DNA from: an uncultured Ruminococcus sp.
Lineage (GTDB): Bacteria; Bacillota; Clostridia; Monoglobales; Monoglobaceae
Assembly: GCA_902760955.1 (NCBI GenBank)
Contig: CACWIG010000008.1
Span: forward strand, 1-56,251
DNA length: 56,251 nt
Direction of reading: 5' to 3'
This document shows positions 8,940-17,652 of this stretch, one piece after another (the stretch's first letter is position 1; each line of letters begins with the position of its first letter). Below the pieces are notes generated by a model. It ran no database searches and was not told where the DNA came from. It saw only the letters and a list, made by a program, of their open reading frames with translations. Position numbers and translations under genes: made by a program.

Positions 8940-8990
8940 ATAATTTTAGCGGAATGATAAGTCATTCCGCTTTATAGTTCCCAAAATTTT

Positions 8991-9338
8991 TTAGAATAAT
9001 CCCGGTATGTTCATACCGCCTGTGATAGAGCCAAGCTGAGCTGTGCTTTCAGCCTCCACCTCTCTCAACGCCTCATTTACTGCGGCAACTATCAAATCCT
9101 GGAGCATCTCCACATCATCAGGGTCCACAACCTCGGGTGAAATTGTAACATCAAGCAGTTCTCTTTTTCCGTCAACAGTAACCTTAACAGCACCGCCGCC
9201 TGCTGTCGCCTCATATGTTTTAGCTTCCATTTCCTCCTGCATTTTAAGCATCTGTTCCTGCATCTTCTGTGCCTGCTTAAGCATTTGGTTCATATTAGCT
9301 CCGCCGCCCATACCTCTTGGAAATCCGCCTTTTGCCAT
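8991..9338 (-). CDS. ybaB: YbaB/EbfC nucleoid-associated protein
   Basis: 115 residues. It has the family pattern: a Gly/Met-rich start, a helical [20 protein letters not shown] segment, then the [21 protein letters not shown] core and a helical end. YbaB dimers bind DNA. The gene normally follows dnaX and precedes recR. Here a PHP-domain gene sits between dnaX and ybaB, and no recR follows. Confidence 0.95.
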   Translation of the reverse strand: MAKGGFPRGMGGGANMNQMLKQAQKMQEQMLKMQEEMEAKTYEATAGGGAVKVTVDGKRELLDVTISPEVVDPDDVEMLQDLIVAAVNEALREVEAESTAQLGSITGGMNIPGLF

Positions 9339-9370
9339 TTTTATCTTCCTTTCTTAACCTCTTATTTTTT

Positions 9371-10120
9371 CTATGGTAAAACAATAGAATTTTCTCCTAT
9401 TTCAAAAACATAATCACAGCTTCTCAAAACCGCCTCCAACTCATAGGAGTTTTGCGGTAATTCCTTTGTGCGAAGAGCCGCCATTCCTTCTCCGCCCTCG
9501 TGATGAAAGTCGGAACCTGCCGTAACTATTTTAAAATTGTTTTCCTTTGCAAACTTAACCGTCATAGCCACTCTTGAATTGTGACCGCTGTGCATATTAA
9601 AGGTTTCTATTCCATCTACATATGACGGATCGATATATTCCATTCTGTTTCTAAATCTGTGTGCCTGTACTATAAGAACATCTTTCAGTGTTTCTGAGGC
9701 TTTAAAATCGGCAACACCATAGGGCAGTATTTCATATATCTCTTTTAAAATTTCCTCATTAATGCCATATATCAAATAGTCATTTTCATTTTCGGCAAAC
9801 CTTATCTCAGCACCGAGAATAATTTTAATCCCTATCTTTTCGCCGACTTCGTACGCCTTATAGAAATCACTCATATACCAATTCACAAACTCGCTTGCAG
9901 TCGGTTCTTTTTCAAATCTGCTGGCACGATAGGGATATGAAAAATGATTTGTTATGGTAAGTGCATCATATGCGGCTTCCACATATTTCTCCACTACGTC
10001 CTCAGGACTGAAATCAGCACAACTGCTAATCGGTGAAGTATGAGCGTGAAGCTCTGTGCGATACTTGTAGATTTCTTTAAGACTGTTTTTTATATGCTCA
10101 GAATTTTTTTCTAAGTCCAT
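9371..10120 (-). CDS. PHP-domain metal-dependent hydrolase
   Basis: 249 residues. The PHP metal-ligand motifs are all visible: HAHTS (about 24-28), a D/H pair in ALTITNHFSYP, GAEIRF, AHRFRNR, and GSDFHHEGG near the C-terminus. PHP proteins are phosphoesterases, including histidinol-phosphatase and nucleic-acid enzymes, so the substrate is open. The start at 10120 has AAGGAG upstream; an earlier ATG is out of frame. It lies 14 bases downstream of dnaX, suggesting cotranscription and perhaps a role tied to nucleotides or replication. Confidence 0.8.
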   Translation of the reverse strand: MDLEKNSEHIKNSLKEIYKYRTELHAHTSPISSCADFSPEDVVEKYVEAAYDALTITNHFSYPYRASRFEKEPTASEFVNWYMSDFYKAYEVGEKIGIKIILGAEIRFAENENDYLIYGINEEILKEIYEILPYGVADFKASETLKDVLIVQAHRFRNRMEYIDPSYVDGIETFNMHSGHNSRVAMTVKFAKENNFKIVTAGSDFHHEGGEGMAALRTKELPQNSYELEAVLRSCDYVFEIGENSIVLP

Positions 10121-10134
10121 TGTTCATTATCTCC

Positions 10135-11847
10135 TTAGATTATATCAATTTTACCGCCGAATTCATCTTTTTTATTTGCTATATCCTGTATGGAAAAGCC
10201 AACTTTTTCTTCTGTTTCCTCTGTCTTTTGACGTTCGCTTTTTATATAAACTCTTGCAGTGAGCGGCTCCTCTGCCACTCTTGAAAACATCTTAGAAAGA
10301 TATTTTATTCCATCCTCTGTGGAAATCCTCTCGTAAGCTAACTTGCCCTCAACCTCAATTTCTATCACATTTCCGTTTTTTACGGCATTGCCGTTGTACA
10401 AAAACGCATACAAAAGTTTGCTCTCCTTTTTTATCTCGCCGAGAGCCTCCTTCCATAATTCCCAGGAATTTGCATCTTTAGCATCAGTTTCTGACGGCAC
10501 AGCCTCTTTGGCAGGCGTGCTTTCAGCCTCAACACTTGTATTCTCTTTTGAGGAGATTATCTTTGTCTTGCCATCAGACATATCCCAAGGCGGTGCATCT
10601 GATGATACCGTCGTATCAGAGGTTTTTATCTTTTCTGTAGTATCGGCAGTTTTTTTGTCTGAAATACTCTCTGCTGACAAATTGCCGAGAGATAAATCCA
10701 TAACCTTCGCCTCAAGCTTTTCTATTCGTGCAAGCAGAGCCTCTGTTTCGGAGCTGTATGCAGGATTGCTTAACCTTACAACAGCTTGAGTTACCGCAAG
10801 CTTTGGCTTGGTCAGCCACTTTGCCTGAGATAAATACTCTCCCAATGTCTTAATTGAATATAATATTCTTTCAACACCGTATTTTTCGGCTTGTGTTACA
10901 AACTTTTCAGCGGTGATTTCGGTTTTTTCAATCAGCTCCGCAGGCTTTTCTGCCGCCTTACACACCAATAAAATTCTGTAATGGTCAATAAGATTTTCTA
11001 TAAGGTTTTGTGCCTCTTTGCCCTCTCTCAACACATCATCTGTCAGCTTAACCGCGAGCTTTGCGTTGTTTTCTGAAACAGAGTCACATATCTCAAACAG
11101 CTTCGTTGTACCGACAACACCCATTATATCGGATATTCTGTCCGAGGTCAGCTTCTCAGAGCCAAACGCCGAACATCTGTCAAGTATGCTTATGGCATCT
11201 CTCATAGAGCCGTCACCAAGCTCCGCAATAGTTTCAACTGCATCAGGAGTTATATCTATTCCCTCAGCAGAGGTAATCTCCGAAATTCTGTGTGCGATAT
11301 CGTCTACTGATATACGCTTAAAATCAAATCTTTGACATCTTGATAAAATAGTAGCGGGAATTTTGTGCGGCTCTGTGGTAGCCAGGATAAATATGGTATG
11401 ACTCGGCGGTTCCTCAAGTGTTTTCAGCAAGGCATTAAACGCCTCTGCCGTCAGCATATGAACCTCGTCTATTATATAAACCTTATACTTACAGCCCACA
11501 GGTGTGTATATAACCTCATCCCTTATCTCGCGGATATTTTCAACACCTCTGTTACTTGCCGCGTCCATCTCGTAGACATCTAAAATACTGCCGTCCAATA
11601 TTCCTTTGCAGGTGGGACATTCGTTGCAGGGCTCTCCGTCAATGGGGCTTTCGCAGTTTACCGCCCTCGAAAAAATCTTAGCCGTTGACGTCTTGCCCGT
11701 TCCCCTTGTACCGCAAAACAAATACGCATGAGAAGTACGTCCGTTTGCAACTGCTGTTTTAAGTGTATCCGAAACCTGATTTTGTCCCGATATGTCGCTA
11801 AAACGCATTGGTCGCCATTTTCTGTATAAAGCCTGATATACGGACAT
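10135..11847 (-). CDS. dnaX: DNA polymerase III subunit gamma/tau
   Basis: 570 residues. The clamp-loader ATPase has Walker A GTRGTGKTS (about 46-54), a zinc-binding group with CNECPTC, Walker B IIDEVHML, and the sensor motif ATTEPHKIPATILSRCQRFDF. Residues 380-460 form a low-complexity acidic linker, then a tau-like C-terminal domain follows. No slippery heptamer was looked for systematically, so a separate gamma form is not claimed. It lies just downstream of the SRP RNA gene, an order common in Firmicutes. Confidence 0.97.
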   Translation of the reverse strand: MSVYQALYRKWRPMRFSDISGQNQVSDTLKTAVANGRTSHAYLFCGTRGTGKTSTAKIFSRAVNCESPIDGEPCNECPTCKGILDGSILDVYEMDAASNRGVENIREIRDEVIYTPVGCKYKVYIIDEVHMLTAEAFNALLKTLEEPPSHTIFILATTEPHKIPATILSRCQRFDFKRISVDDIAHRISEITSAEGIDITPDAVETIAELGDGSMRDAISILDRCSAFGSEKLTSDRISDIMGVVGTTKLFEICDSVSENNAKLAVKLTDDVLREGKEAQNLIENLIDHYRILLVCKAAEKPAELIEKTEITAEKFVTQAEKYGVERILYSIKTLGEYLSQAKWLTKPKLAVTQAVVRLSNPAYSSETEALLARIEKLEAKVMDLSLGNLSAESISDKKTADTTEKIKTSDTTVSSDAPPWDMSDGKTKIISSKENTSVEAESTPAKEAVPSETDAKDANSWELWKEALGEIKKESKLLYAFLYNGNAVKNGNVIEIEVEGKLAYERISTEDGIKYLSKMFSRVAEEPLTARVYIKSERQKTEETEEKVGFSIQDIANKKDEFGGKIDII

Positions 11848-11899
11848 TTTCTCCGCCTCTTTTCTGATTATTTATAATAAAAAAGCTATGTGCTTGCCT

Positions 11900-12146
11900 T
11901 TGAAAAAGAGATACCCGCGTTACCTATACAGTTAACTCGGGTCTGGCTTCCTTACGGCACATCAAAATTACTGCTTATCGCTGCTGCGTTCCCGCCCTGA
12001 CGAGGTTCACAGGTTTTAATTGCGTAAGACCAAACCGTCAACATCACTTATACAGGGACAGACCGAACATCGCAATCCCTCACGGCAAGTTTTCATTCCC
12101 TCTGTAGCGGATTGAGGGTTACAAGGCACCGCTAACGCCCCAATTT
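11900..12146 (-). ncRNA. ffs: Signal recognition particle RNA, large type with Alu domain
   Basis: The minus strand contains the SRP S-domain signature (CAGGGCGGGAACGCAGCAGC at about 11988-12002). The 5' Alu-type start is GGGGCGTTAGCGGTGCC near 12140. Overall length is about 245 bases, matching the large SRP RNA of Bacillus/Clostridium rather than the 114-base 4.5S form. The 3' end is placed near a CTCTTTTTC stretch at about 11903-11911. Ends are accurate to perhaps 10 bases. Confidence 0.92.
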
Positions 12147-12160
12147 AACATAGCAAAAGT

Positions 12161-12189
12161 ATTATATCACAAAAGTTTTTTTACGTCAA
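12161..12189 (-). promoter_or_regulatory. Promoter of the SRP RNA gene
   Basis: On the minus strand: TTGACG (12184-12189), 17 bases, TATAAT (12161-12166). Predicted start is near 12154, which agrees with the RNA's 5' end. Confidence 0.9.
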
Positions 12190-12292
12190 CATCAAATATT
12201 TAACAAACAATTAAAAATAACAGTTTATAATATGGCAAATGTGTCCTCATTTATAATCCTGTTAAAAATTTGTTTTTAGAGCAATTACGTTA

Positions 12293-12321
12293 TTGACTTT
12301 ACGGCATTAAATTTATATAAT
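12293..12321 (+). promoter_or_regulatory. Promoter of the tsaE operon
   Basis: TTGACT (12293-12298), 17 bases, TATAAT (12316-12321) on the plus strand. It lies about 40 bases before tsaE and diverges from the SRP RNA promoter. Confidence 0.88.
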
Positions 12322-12362
12322 ATATTTAATCTCAAAATTATTCCGAAGGGAAGACAGTATTT

Positions 12363-12782
12363 TTGGAAAAATATATAACAAAAACAGAAAACGAAACAAT
12401 AGAGGTAGGCAAAAAGTTTGCCGAAGGGCTGTCTGTCGGCTCGATAGTTGCATTAAACGGCGATTTAGGCTGCGGGAAAACCGCTTTTGTGAAGGGTATT
12501 GTCGAATACTTCGGCAACTCTGATGACGTCAGCAGTCCCACATATACCCTTGTCAACGAGTATGACGGTACCGTACAAATATATCACTTTGATGTGTATC
12601 GGCTTGAAAATCCTGCACCCGAACAATGCGATTGGATGGATGATTACTTTTTTTCAGACGGAATTTCTTTGATAGAGTGGGCGGATAACATAAAAGCTGT
12701 CCTGCCCGAAAACACAATTATGGTAACCTTTAAAAAACTGCCTGAAAAAGGTGAGGATTACCGCGAAATCATAGTCGAATAA
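12363..12782 (+). CDS. tsaE: tRNA t6A biosynthesis ATPase TsaE
   Basis: 139 residues, normal for TsaE (YjeE). Walker A is GDLGCGKTAF (about 34-43). Other family motifs are SSPTYTLVNEY, YHFDVYRL and LIEWAD. TsaE is the ATPase that drives the TsaB-TsaD complex making threonylcarbamoyl-adenosine on tRNA position 37. The start codon is TTG; no in-frame ATG is available upstream, and GAAGGG lies about 12 bases before it. It is followed 20 bases later by tsaB. Confidence 0.95.
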   Translation: MEKYITKTENETIEVGKKFAEGLSVGSIVALNGDLGCGKTAFVKGIVEYFGNSDDVSSPTYTLVNEYDGTVQIYHFDVYRLENPAPEQCDWMDDYFFSDGISLIEWADNIKAVLPENTIMVTFKKLPEKGEDYREIIVE

Positions 12783-12802
12783 TATAAGGAAGGTCAAAAC
12801 AA

Positions 12803-13516
12803 ATGCTTGTATTGGGAATTGACACCTGCTGTATGGCGGCAACAACTGCGTTAATGTCTGATGACAGACTTGTTGCACAGGTGGTTCAGAATAATAAAAA
12901 AACTCACTCACAAAATATTATGCCTATGATAGACTTTATGCTCTCTCAGGCAGAGGTTTCCGTAAAAGACGTTGACGGTTTTGCCGTCGCTGTCGGCCCC
13001 GGTTCTTTTACAGGTGTCAGAATAGGTGTAGCAACGATTAAGGCTCTTGCACACGCAACAGGCAAACCCTGTATTGCCGTGTCCACCCTTAAGGCTCTTG
13101 CCAACAATGTCGTTCCCTTTGACGGCATTATCTGTCCGATTATGGATGCAAGGCGAGGTCAGGTATACAACGCTCTCTTTGACGGGCAATACCTTGACCG
13201 CATTGCCGATGACAGAGCGATTTCCATTGACGACCTTTGCAAAGAGCTTGAAAGCACCGACAAAAAGATTATCTTTGTGGGCGACGGCTTGCCTGTTCAC
13301 GCAGATAAGATAAACAAGGCTCTTGGCAGACGTGCTGTCTTTGCACAGCGTATGCAGATGATGAACTTAGCGGCATCTGTAGCTGAGCTTGGCTACGAGA
13401 AAATGCTCTTAGGTGACGTATGTGGTTATGCCGAACTTAAGCCTACTTATTTGAGATTATCACAAGCTGAGAGAGAACGCCTTGAACGCATAGGAGGAAA
13501 ACCAAATGAAAAATAG
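12803..13516 (+). CDS. tsaB: tRNA t6A biosynthesis protein TsaB
   Basis: 237 residues of the ASKHA fold. The N-terminal LGIDTC start and the PGSFTGVRIGVATIKALAHA motif are characteristic. TsaB is an inactive paralogue that scaffolds TsaD. AAGGAAGG precedes the ATG. The usual next genes rimI and tsaD are absent here; a D,D-carboxypeptidase gene follows instead and overlaps the tsaB end by 11 bases. Confidence 0.94.
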   Translation: MLVLGIDTCCMAATTALMSDDRLVAQVVQNNKKTHSQNIMPMIDFMLSQAEVSVKDVDGFAVAVGPGSFTGVRIGVATIKALAHATGKPCIAVSTLKALANNVVPFDGIICPIMDARRGQVYNALFDGQYLDRIADDRAISIDDLCKELESTDKKIIFVGDGLPVHADKINKALGRRAVFAQRMQMMNLAASVAELGYEKMLLGDVCGYAELKPTYLRLSQAERERLERIGGKPNEK

Positions 13517-14894
13517 TGCAAAAATAATACTTTCTTACATATTGGTATTCATACTTTCCGTCTGTTACATCACACCTATTATCGCAGTAGAGGATGACTC
13601 CTCCGAAACCGAAACAGAAGTTATAACAGAAAAAAAGGTTCGCAAAGAGGGCGAGCCCCCTACATTTAATGATGGCGAAACTGCAATTTTGATTGATGCA
13701 GGTAACGGAAATGTACTCTTTGAAAAAGAGAGCAACAAACGTATGTACCCTGCAAGCACCACAAAAGTTATGACAGCCTTGCTGACCTTTGAAGCCATTG
13801 AACGAGGTGAAATATCCCTTGGCTCAGAAATAGAGATTACATCAGAAATGATAGACGGACTTGACCCCACAGGCAGTACAATGTCCCTCAAGGTCGGCGA
13901 AGTTGTAAGTCTTGAAAACTTGTTAAAGGGTATGCTTATCCCCTCAGGGAACGATGCCGCTTGTTCTATTGCCACAGCAGTAGGCAAAAGCACAGCAACA
14001 TTTGTTGATATGATGAACGCCAAAGCACAGGAATTGGGCTGTGTTGACACACATTTTGCAAACCCTGACGGTCTTCACGACGACAACCACTACACAACTG
14101 CCGCAGATATGGCTAAAATTGCCAGAGCGGCTATGCAACACTATGATTTCAGAAACATAGTGGATTGCGTTCACATTAAAATTCCGCCTACAAATATGTC
14201 GCCTGAACGCTACTATATAAATACAAACGGATTGCTTTCCACAATGAGATATCCGAACTTTGCATACAAAGGTGCAACAGGCATAAAGACGGGTTTTACC
14301 CAAAAAGCAGGCAACTGCCTTGTATCCTCTGTCAAACGTGATGGTATGGAATTTATAGGCGTGGTATACGGAGGCAAAGAAGTTGCAAACTCTCACAACG
14401 GCACTATTAATATGTTCAACTATGGCTTTGAAAAGTTCACCCCCATAACTCCTGTTTCAAAGGGAGATATGATGTATGATATAAAGGTCAAGCAAAGCAG
14501 TGGCTCTGACAAGCTGGCTCTATCGGCAAAGTCTTCTGTCACTGTTATAGTTCCAAAAGGAACAAACACCAACGACGTTAAGCTTGAGTCAAAAATTCCC
14601 GACTCGATAACGGCTCCCGTAAACGCAGGTGACATAATAGGCACAATGTCTGTCACGCTTAACGGACAAGAACTTTCATCGTTTGAATTAATTGCCTCCA
14701 CATCGGTCAAGCGGAGTTTCTTCTGGCCTGTAATGGCAGTCGGTGATTTTCTGTGGGGAAACAAAGTGACGCGTACAATCATATATTTGATTATAATAGC
14801 GGCTGTAACATTTATTTTTGTGTTTATTATTACAATGTATAACAATATCAAAAGGGCTAAAAGACGCAGAGAGAACAGGCAACGCAAAAAATAA
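13506..14894 (+). CDS. D-alanyl-D-alanine carboxypeptidase (S11 family, DacF/PBP5-like)
   Basis: 462 residues. The first ~28 form a signal peptide (ILSYILVFILSVCYITP), then the penicillin-binding catalytic motifs: SxxK as STTK in YPASTTKVMTALL, SxN as SGN in IPSGNDAACS, and KTG in GIKTGFTQKAGNC. After the catalytic domain comes a beta domain (about 330-400) and one transmembrane helix near 425-445 with a short Lys/Arg-rich tail. It trims peptidoglycan stem peptides outside the membrane. In spore formers this family includes DacF and DacB, which shape the cortex; which one this is cannot be settled. Confidence 0.92.
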   Translation: MKNSAKIILSYILVFILSVCYITPIIAVEDDSSETETEVITEKKVRKEGEPPTFNDGETAILIDAGNGNVLFEKESNKRMYPASTTKVMTALLTFEAIERGEISLGSEIEITSEMIDGLDPTGSTMSLKVGEVVSLENLLKGMLIPSGNDAACSIATAVGKSTATFVDMMNAKAQELGCVDTHFANPDGLHDDNHYTTAADMAKIARAAMQHYDFRNIVDCVHIKIPPTNMSPERYYINTNGLLSTMRYPNFAYKGATGIKTGFTQKAGNCLVSSVKRDGMEFIGVVYGGKEVANSHNGTINMFNYGFEKFTPITPVSKGDMMYDIKVKQSSGSDKLALSAKSSVTVIVPKGTNTNDVKLESKIPDSITAPVNAGDIIGTMSVTLNGQELSSFELIASTSVKRSFFWPVMAVGDFLWGNKVTRTIIYLIIIAAVTFIFVFIITMYNNIKRAKRRRENRQRKK

Positions 14895-14927
14895 TTTATA
14901 CATACACTTATTTCGATAAAATTTATC

Positions 14928-14956
14928 TTGAAAAAAACTATCTGCTATGTTATACT
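14928..14956 (+). promoter_or_regulatory. Promoter before the Ser-rich membrane protein
   Basis: TTGAAA (14928-14933), 17 bases, TATACT (14951-14956). The start would be near 14963, about 40 bases before the ATG. It may also serve pyrH and the genes after it. Confidence 0.75.
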
Positions 14957-15003
14957 GATTACAGCTTTATATTCGTACGAAATACGAAAGGATGATACAC
15001 AAA

Positions 15004-15471
15004 ATGTCACAAACTCAAACAGATAAATCTCAAACAGAAGATATTAAAAAGACTTCAGGCGGACGGAAAGTTCTCGCTGTCCTTGGTATCTTTTTTGTGA
15101 CTGTGGGAATATTCTTATTCGCCTTCGGCTTTTCCTTTAAGATGATGATGCTTCCTAAGGAAAGCAAAAAAAGCCAGAGCGAACTCGATGCAGAGGTTGA
15201 CCGTCTGAAAATTTCGGTCACTCAACTTGAGGAGGAAAACAGACGTTTAAAAGAAGAAAATGATATTTTAAAGCAAGGCTCATCTTCCTCTAAGTCATCT
15301 TCTTCCGCTTCATCATCAAATTCGACGAGCTCATCTTCAGGAAGTTCAAGCAGTTCATCAAGCAGTTCGGGTTCTAAAAGTTCAAACAGCTCAAGTAATT
15401 CATCGAACAGTTCTTCAAGTTCTTCTTCGAACGGTTCAAGCAGCTCGTCTGGCTTGACTTATTCTGATTAG
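15004..15471 (+). CDS. Single-pass membrane protein with coiled coil and serine-rich tail
   Basis: 155 residues, not a recognised family. It has a polar N-terminus (1-25), one transmembrane helix (about 27-50, VLAVLGIFFVTVGIFLFAFG), a leucine-zipper-like coiled coil (about 58-92, LEEENRRLKEENDIL), then about 60 residues almost entirely serine with some Gly/Asn. The tail probably lies outside the cell as a flexible spacer in the wall. The layout (short cytoplasmic part, helix, coiled coil) recalls FtsL/DivIC-type division proteins, but no sequence motif proves this. The second ATG is preferred because GAAAGG directly abuts the first. Confidence 0.75.
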   Translation: MSQTQTDKSQTEDIKKTSGGRKVLAVLGIFFVTVGIFLFAFGFSFKMMMLPKESKKSQSELDAEVDRLKISVTQLEEENRRLKEENDILKQGSSSSKSSSSASSSNSTSSSSGSSSSSSSSSGSKSSNSSSNSSNSSSSSSSNGSSSSSGLTYSD

Positions 15472-15547
15472 TCACACATAATATTCTGCAACAGAAAATA
15501 TAATACAAACGGCTATTTTAAAATAAATATATAAGGAGATAAACAAT

Positions 15548-16255
15548 ATGAAACCAAAATACAAAAGAATTATGCTCAAGGTCAGCGGTGAAGCACTTGC
15601 AGGAACCAAAGGCTTTGGACTTGACCAGCAGACCATTGATGCAATAGCACTCAAAATCAAAGAATGTTATGATATGGGCGTGCAGATTGCGATTGTAGTC
15701 GGCGGCGGTAACTTTTGGAGAGGCAGAAGCGGTGAAGGTATGGACAGGTCACGTGCCGACCATATGGGAATGTTGGCAACCGTTATCAATTCCCTCGCTA
15801 TGCTTGATGCCCTTGAACACCTCGGTGTTGAATGCAGAGTTCAGACTGCCATAGAGATGCGCCAGATTGCAGAGCCGTATATCCGTCTTAAAGCCGCTTC
15901 TCACTTGAAAAAGGGCAGAGTTGTTATATTTGCCTGCGGAACAGGTAACCCATTCTTCTCAACCGATACAACAGCCGCTCTCCGTGCTGCTGAAATTGAT
16001 GCTGAGGTTATTCTCCTCGCCAAGAAGGTTGACGGCGTATACGACAGCGACCCGCATATCAATCCTAACGCAACCAAATTTGACAAGCTGACATATATGG
16101 AAGTGTTAAACCGCGAACTTGCTGTTATGGATTCAACCGCTACATCTCTTTGTATGGACAATAATATTCCCCTTGTTGTTTTTGGTCTTGACGACCCTGA
16201 AAACATCAAGCGTGCCGTTATGGGCGAAGAAATCGGAACTATTGTTACTAAATAA
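15548..16255 (+). CDS. pyrH: UMP kinase
   Basis: 235 residues, normal for bacterial PyrH of the amino-acid-kinase fold. Key stretches are [56 protein letters not shown] and [11 protein letters not shown]. It makes UDP from UMP, feeding the CTP synthase encoded at 47.6 kb. AAGGAG lies before the ATG. The order pyrH-frr-uppS-cdsA is a classic bacterial cluster. Confidence 0.97.
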   Translation: MKPKYKRIMLKVSGEALAGTKGFGLDQQTIDAIALKIKECYDMGVQIAIVVGGGNFWRGRSGEGMDRSRADHMGMLATVINSLAMLDALEHLGVECRVQTAIEMRQIAEPYIRLKAASHLKKGRVVIFACGTGNPFFSTDTTAALRAAEIDAEVILLAKKVDGVYDSDPHINPNATKFDKLTYMEVLNRELAVMDSTATSLCMDNNIPLVVFGLDDPENIKRAVMGEEIGTIVTK

Positions 16256-16294
16256 TTTGTAAATACTAAATTAGCAAGAAAGGTTTGAAATATT

Positions 16295-16837
16295 ATGCAA
16301 AACACAGAAAATAAAATGAACAAAGCCATCGCTTCTCTTGAAGCCGACTTTGCATCAATCCGTGCAGGCCGTGCCAATCCTGCAATCCTCGATAAAATTT
16401 CAGTTGAATACTATGGGGCTCCCACACCTTTGGCACAGGTAGGTACAATCTCTGTTCCTGAGGCAAGATCTATTATTATTCAGCCTTGGGATGCAACCAT
16501 ATTAAAGGATATCGAAAAGGCAATTCTTGCATCTGATATCGGTATAACACCTAACAATGACGGCAGAGTTATCCGCCTTAACTTCCCTCCGCTTACTGAG
16601 GAGAGAAGAAAGGAGCTCAGCAAGGGTGTTTCTAAGCGAGGCGAAGAGGCAAAGGTTGCTGTCAGAAACATCAGACGTGACTCTATCGAAGTTTACAAAA
16701 AGCAAAAGAAGAATAACGAAATAACTGAAGATGATTTGAAAGACATAGAAGAGAAAATTCAAAAGCTTACTGATAAGTTTGTTAAGAAAATTGATGAAAT
16801 CACCGCTGAAAAAGAAAAGGAAGTTATGGAAGTATAA
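16295..16837 (+). CDS. frr: Ribosome recycling factor
   Basis: 180 residues, slightly shorter than the usual ~185. The N-terminal helix carries SLEADFASIRAGRANPAIL and the domain II start carries YYGAPTPLAQVGTISVPEAR. The C-terminal helix ends in DKFVKKIDEITAEKEKEVMEV. It splits post-termination ribosomes together with EF-G. Confidence 0.97.
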   Translation: MQNTENKMNKAIASLEADFASIRAGRANPAILDKISVEYYGAPTPLAQVGTISVPEARSIIIQPWDATILKDIEKAILASDIGITPNNDGRVIRLNFPPLTEERRKELSKGVSKRGEEAKVAVRNIRRDSIEVYKKQKKNNEITEDDLKDIEEKIQKLTDKFVKKIDEITAEKEKEVMEV

Positions 16838-16881
16838 TTCTAAATCAGTTTAGCAAAATATGCTAATTTATAGGTGATAAT

Positions 16882-17631
16882 ATGTTTTTTAGAAAAAAGC
16901 CAAAACAGCAGAATAACGATACAATGGATATGACACGCATACCCAAGCATATCGGTATAATTATGGACGGAAACGGCAGATGGGCTAAAAGCAAAGGTCT
17001 TCCCCGAAAAGCAGGACACCGCCAGGGTGCCAAAACCATTGAAAACATCACAGATTACTGTGCTTCAATCGGAGTTGAGGTAATTACCGCATACGCCTTT
17101 TCAACTGAGAATTGGAACAGGCCAAAAGAAGAAGTTGACGCTTTGATGGACTTACTCTATGAGTATTTAATTCAGGTTGAAGAAAAGTTCAAAAACGATA
17201 AGACAAAGTTTATGGTAAGCGGTGATATTTCCAGGTTCAGTCCCAAACTTCAAGAGGCTATTGACCACGCCATTGATGTAACAAAAGATGGTGACAGAAT
17301 TATAATAAATCTCGCACTCAATTACGGCGGACGGGACGAAATTGTACGTGCCTCAAAGAAGTTATACGGCGATATAAGCGAAAACAGACTCTCTGTTGAT
17401 GATGTCAATGAAGAAGTTTTTTCGCGATATCTTGATACCTGCGGCTTACCTGAGGTAGATTTGATTATCCGCCCAAGCGGCGAACAACGTCTGTCCAACT
17501 TTTTGCTGTGGCAGGCTGCCTATGCTGAGTTCTGGTACAGCGATATCTGTTGGCCTGATTTTTCTTCTTCCGATATGGATGCCGCAATAATTGCGTACCA
17601 AAAGCGTGACAGACGTTATGGCGGTGTATAA
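16882..17631 (+). CDS. uppS: Isoprenyl transferase (undecaprenyl diphosphate synthase)
   Basis: 249 residues. The catalytic Asp is in IIMDGNGRWAKSKG, with FSTENWNRP following. The C-terminal signature is RPSGEQRLSNFLLWQAAYAE, where the more usual RTSGE has Pro instead of Thr. It makes the C55 carrier lipid for cell-wall synthesis from farnesyl and isopentenyl diphosphate. Confidence 0.95.
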   Translation: MFFRKKPKQQNNDTMDMTRIPKHIGIIMDGNGRWAKSKGLPRKAGHRQGAKTIENITDYCASIGVEVITAYAFSTENWNRPKEEVDALMDLLYEYLIQVEEKFKNDKTKFMVSGDISRFSPKLQEAIDHAIDVTKDGDRIIINLALNYGGRDEIVRASKKLYGDISENRLSVDDVNEEVFSRYLDTCGLPEVDLIIRPSGEQRLSNFLLWQAAYAEFWYSDICWPDFSSSDMDAAIIAYQKRDRRYGGV

Positions 17632-17652
17632 GACAAGAAAGGATTTTGCACT

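Noticed and set aside
8948..8971. Hairpin between ybaB and the AEC gene as a terminator
   Set aside because: No T run follows the stem on the minus strand; on the plus strand there is no gene for it to end.
12908..14396. Long minus-strand frames opposite tsaB and the carboxypeptidase gene
   Set aside because: They are mirror frames of well-supported genes, have atypical composition and no start signals.
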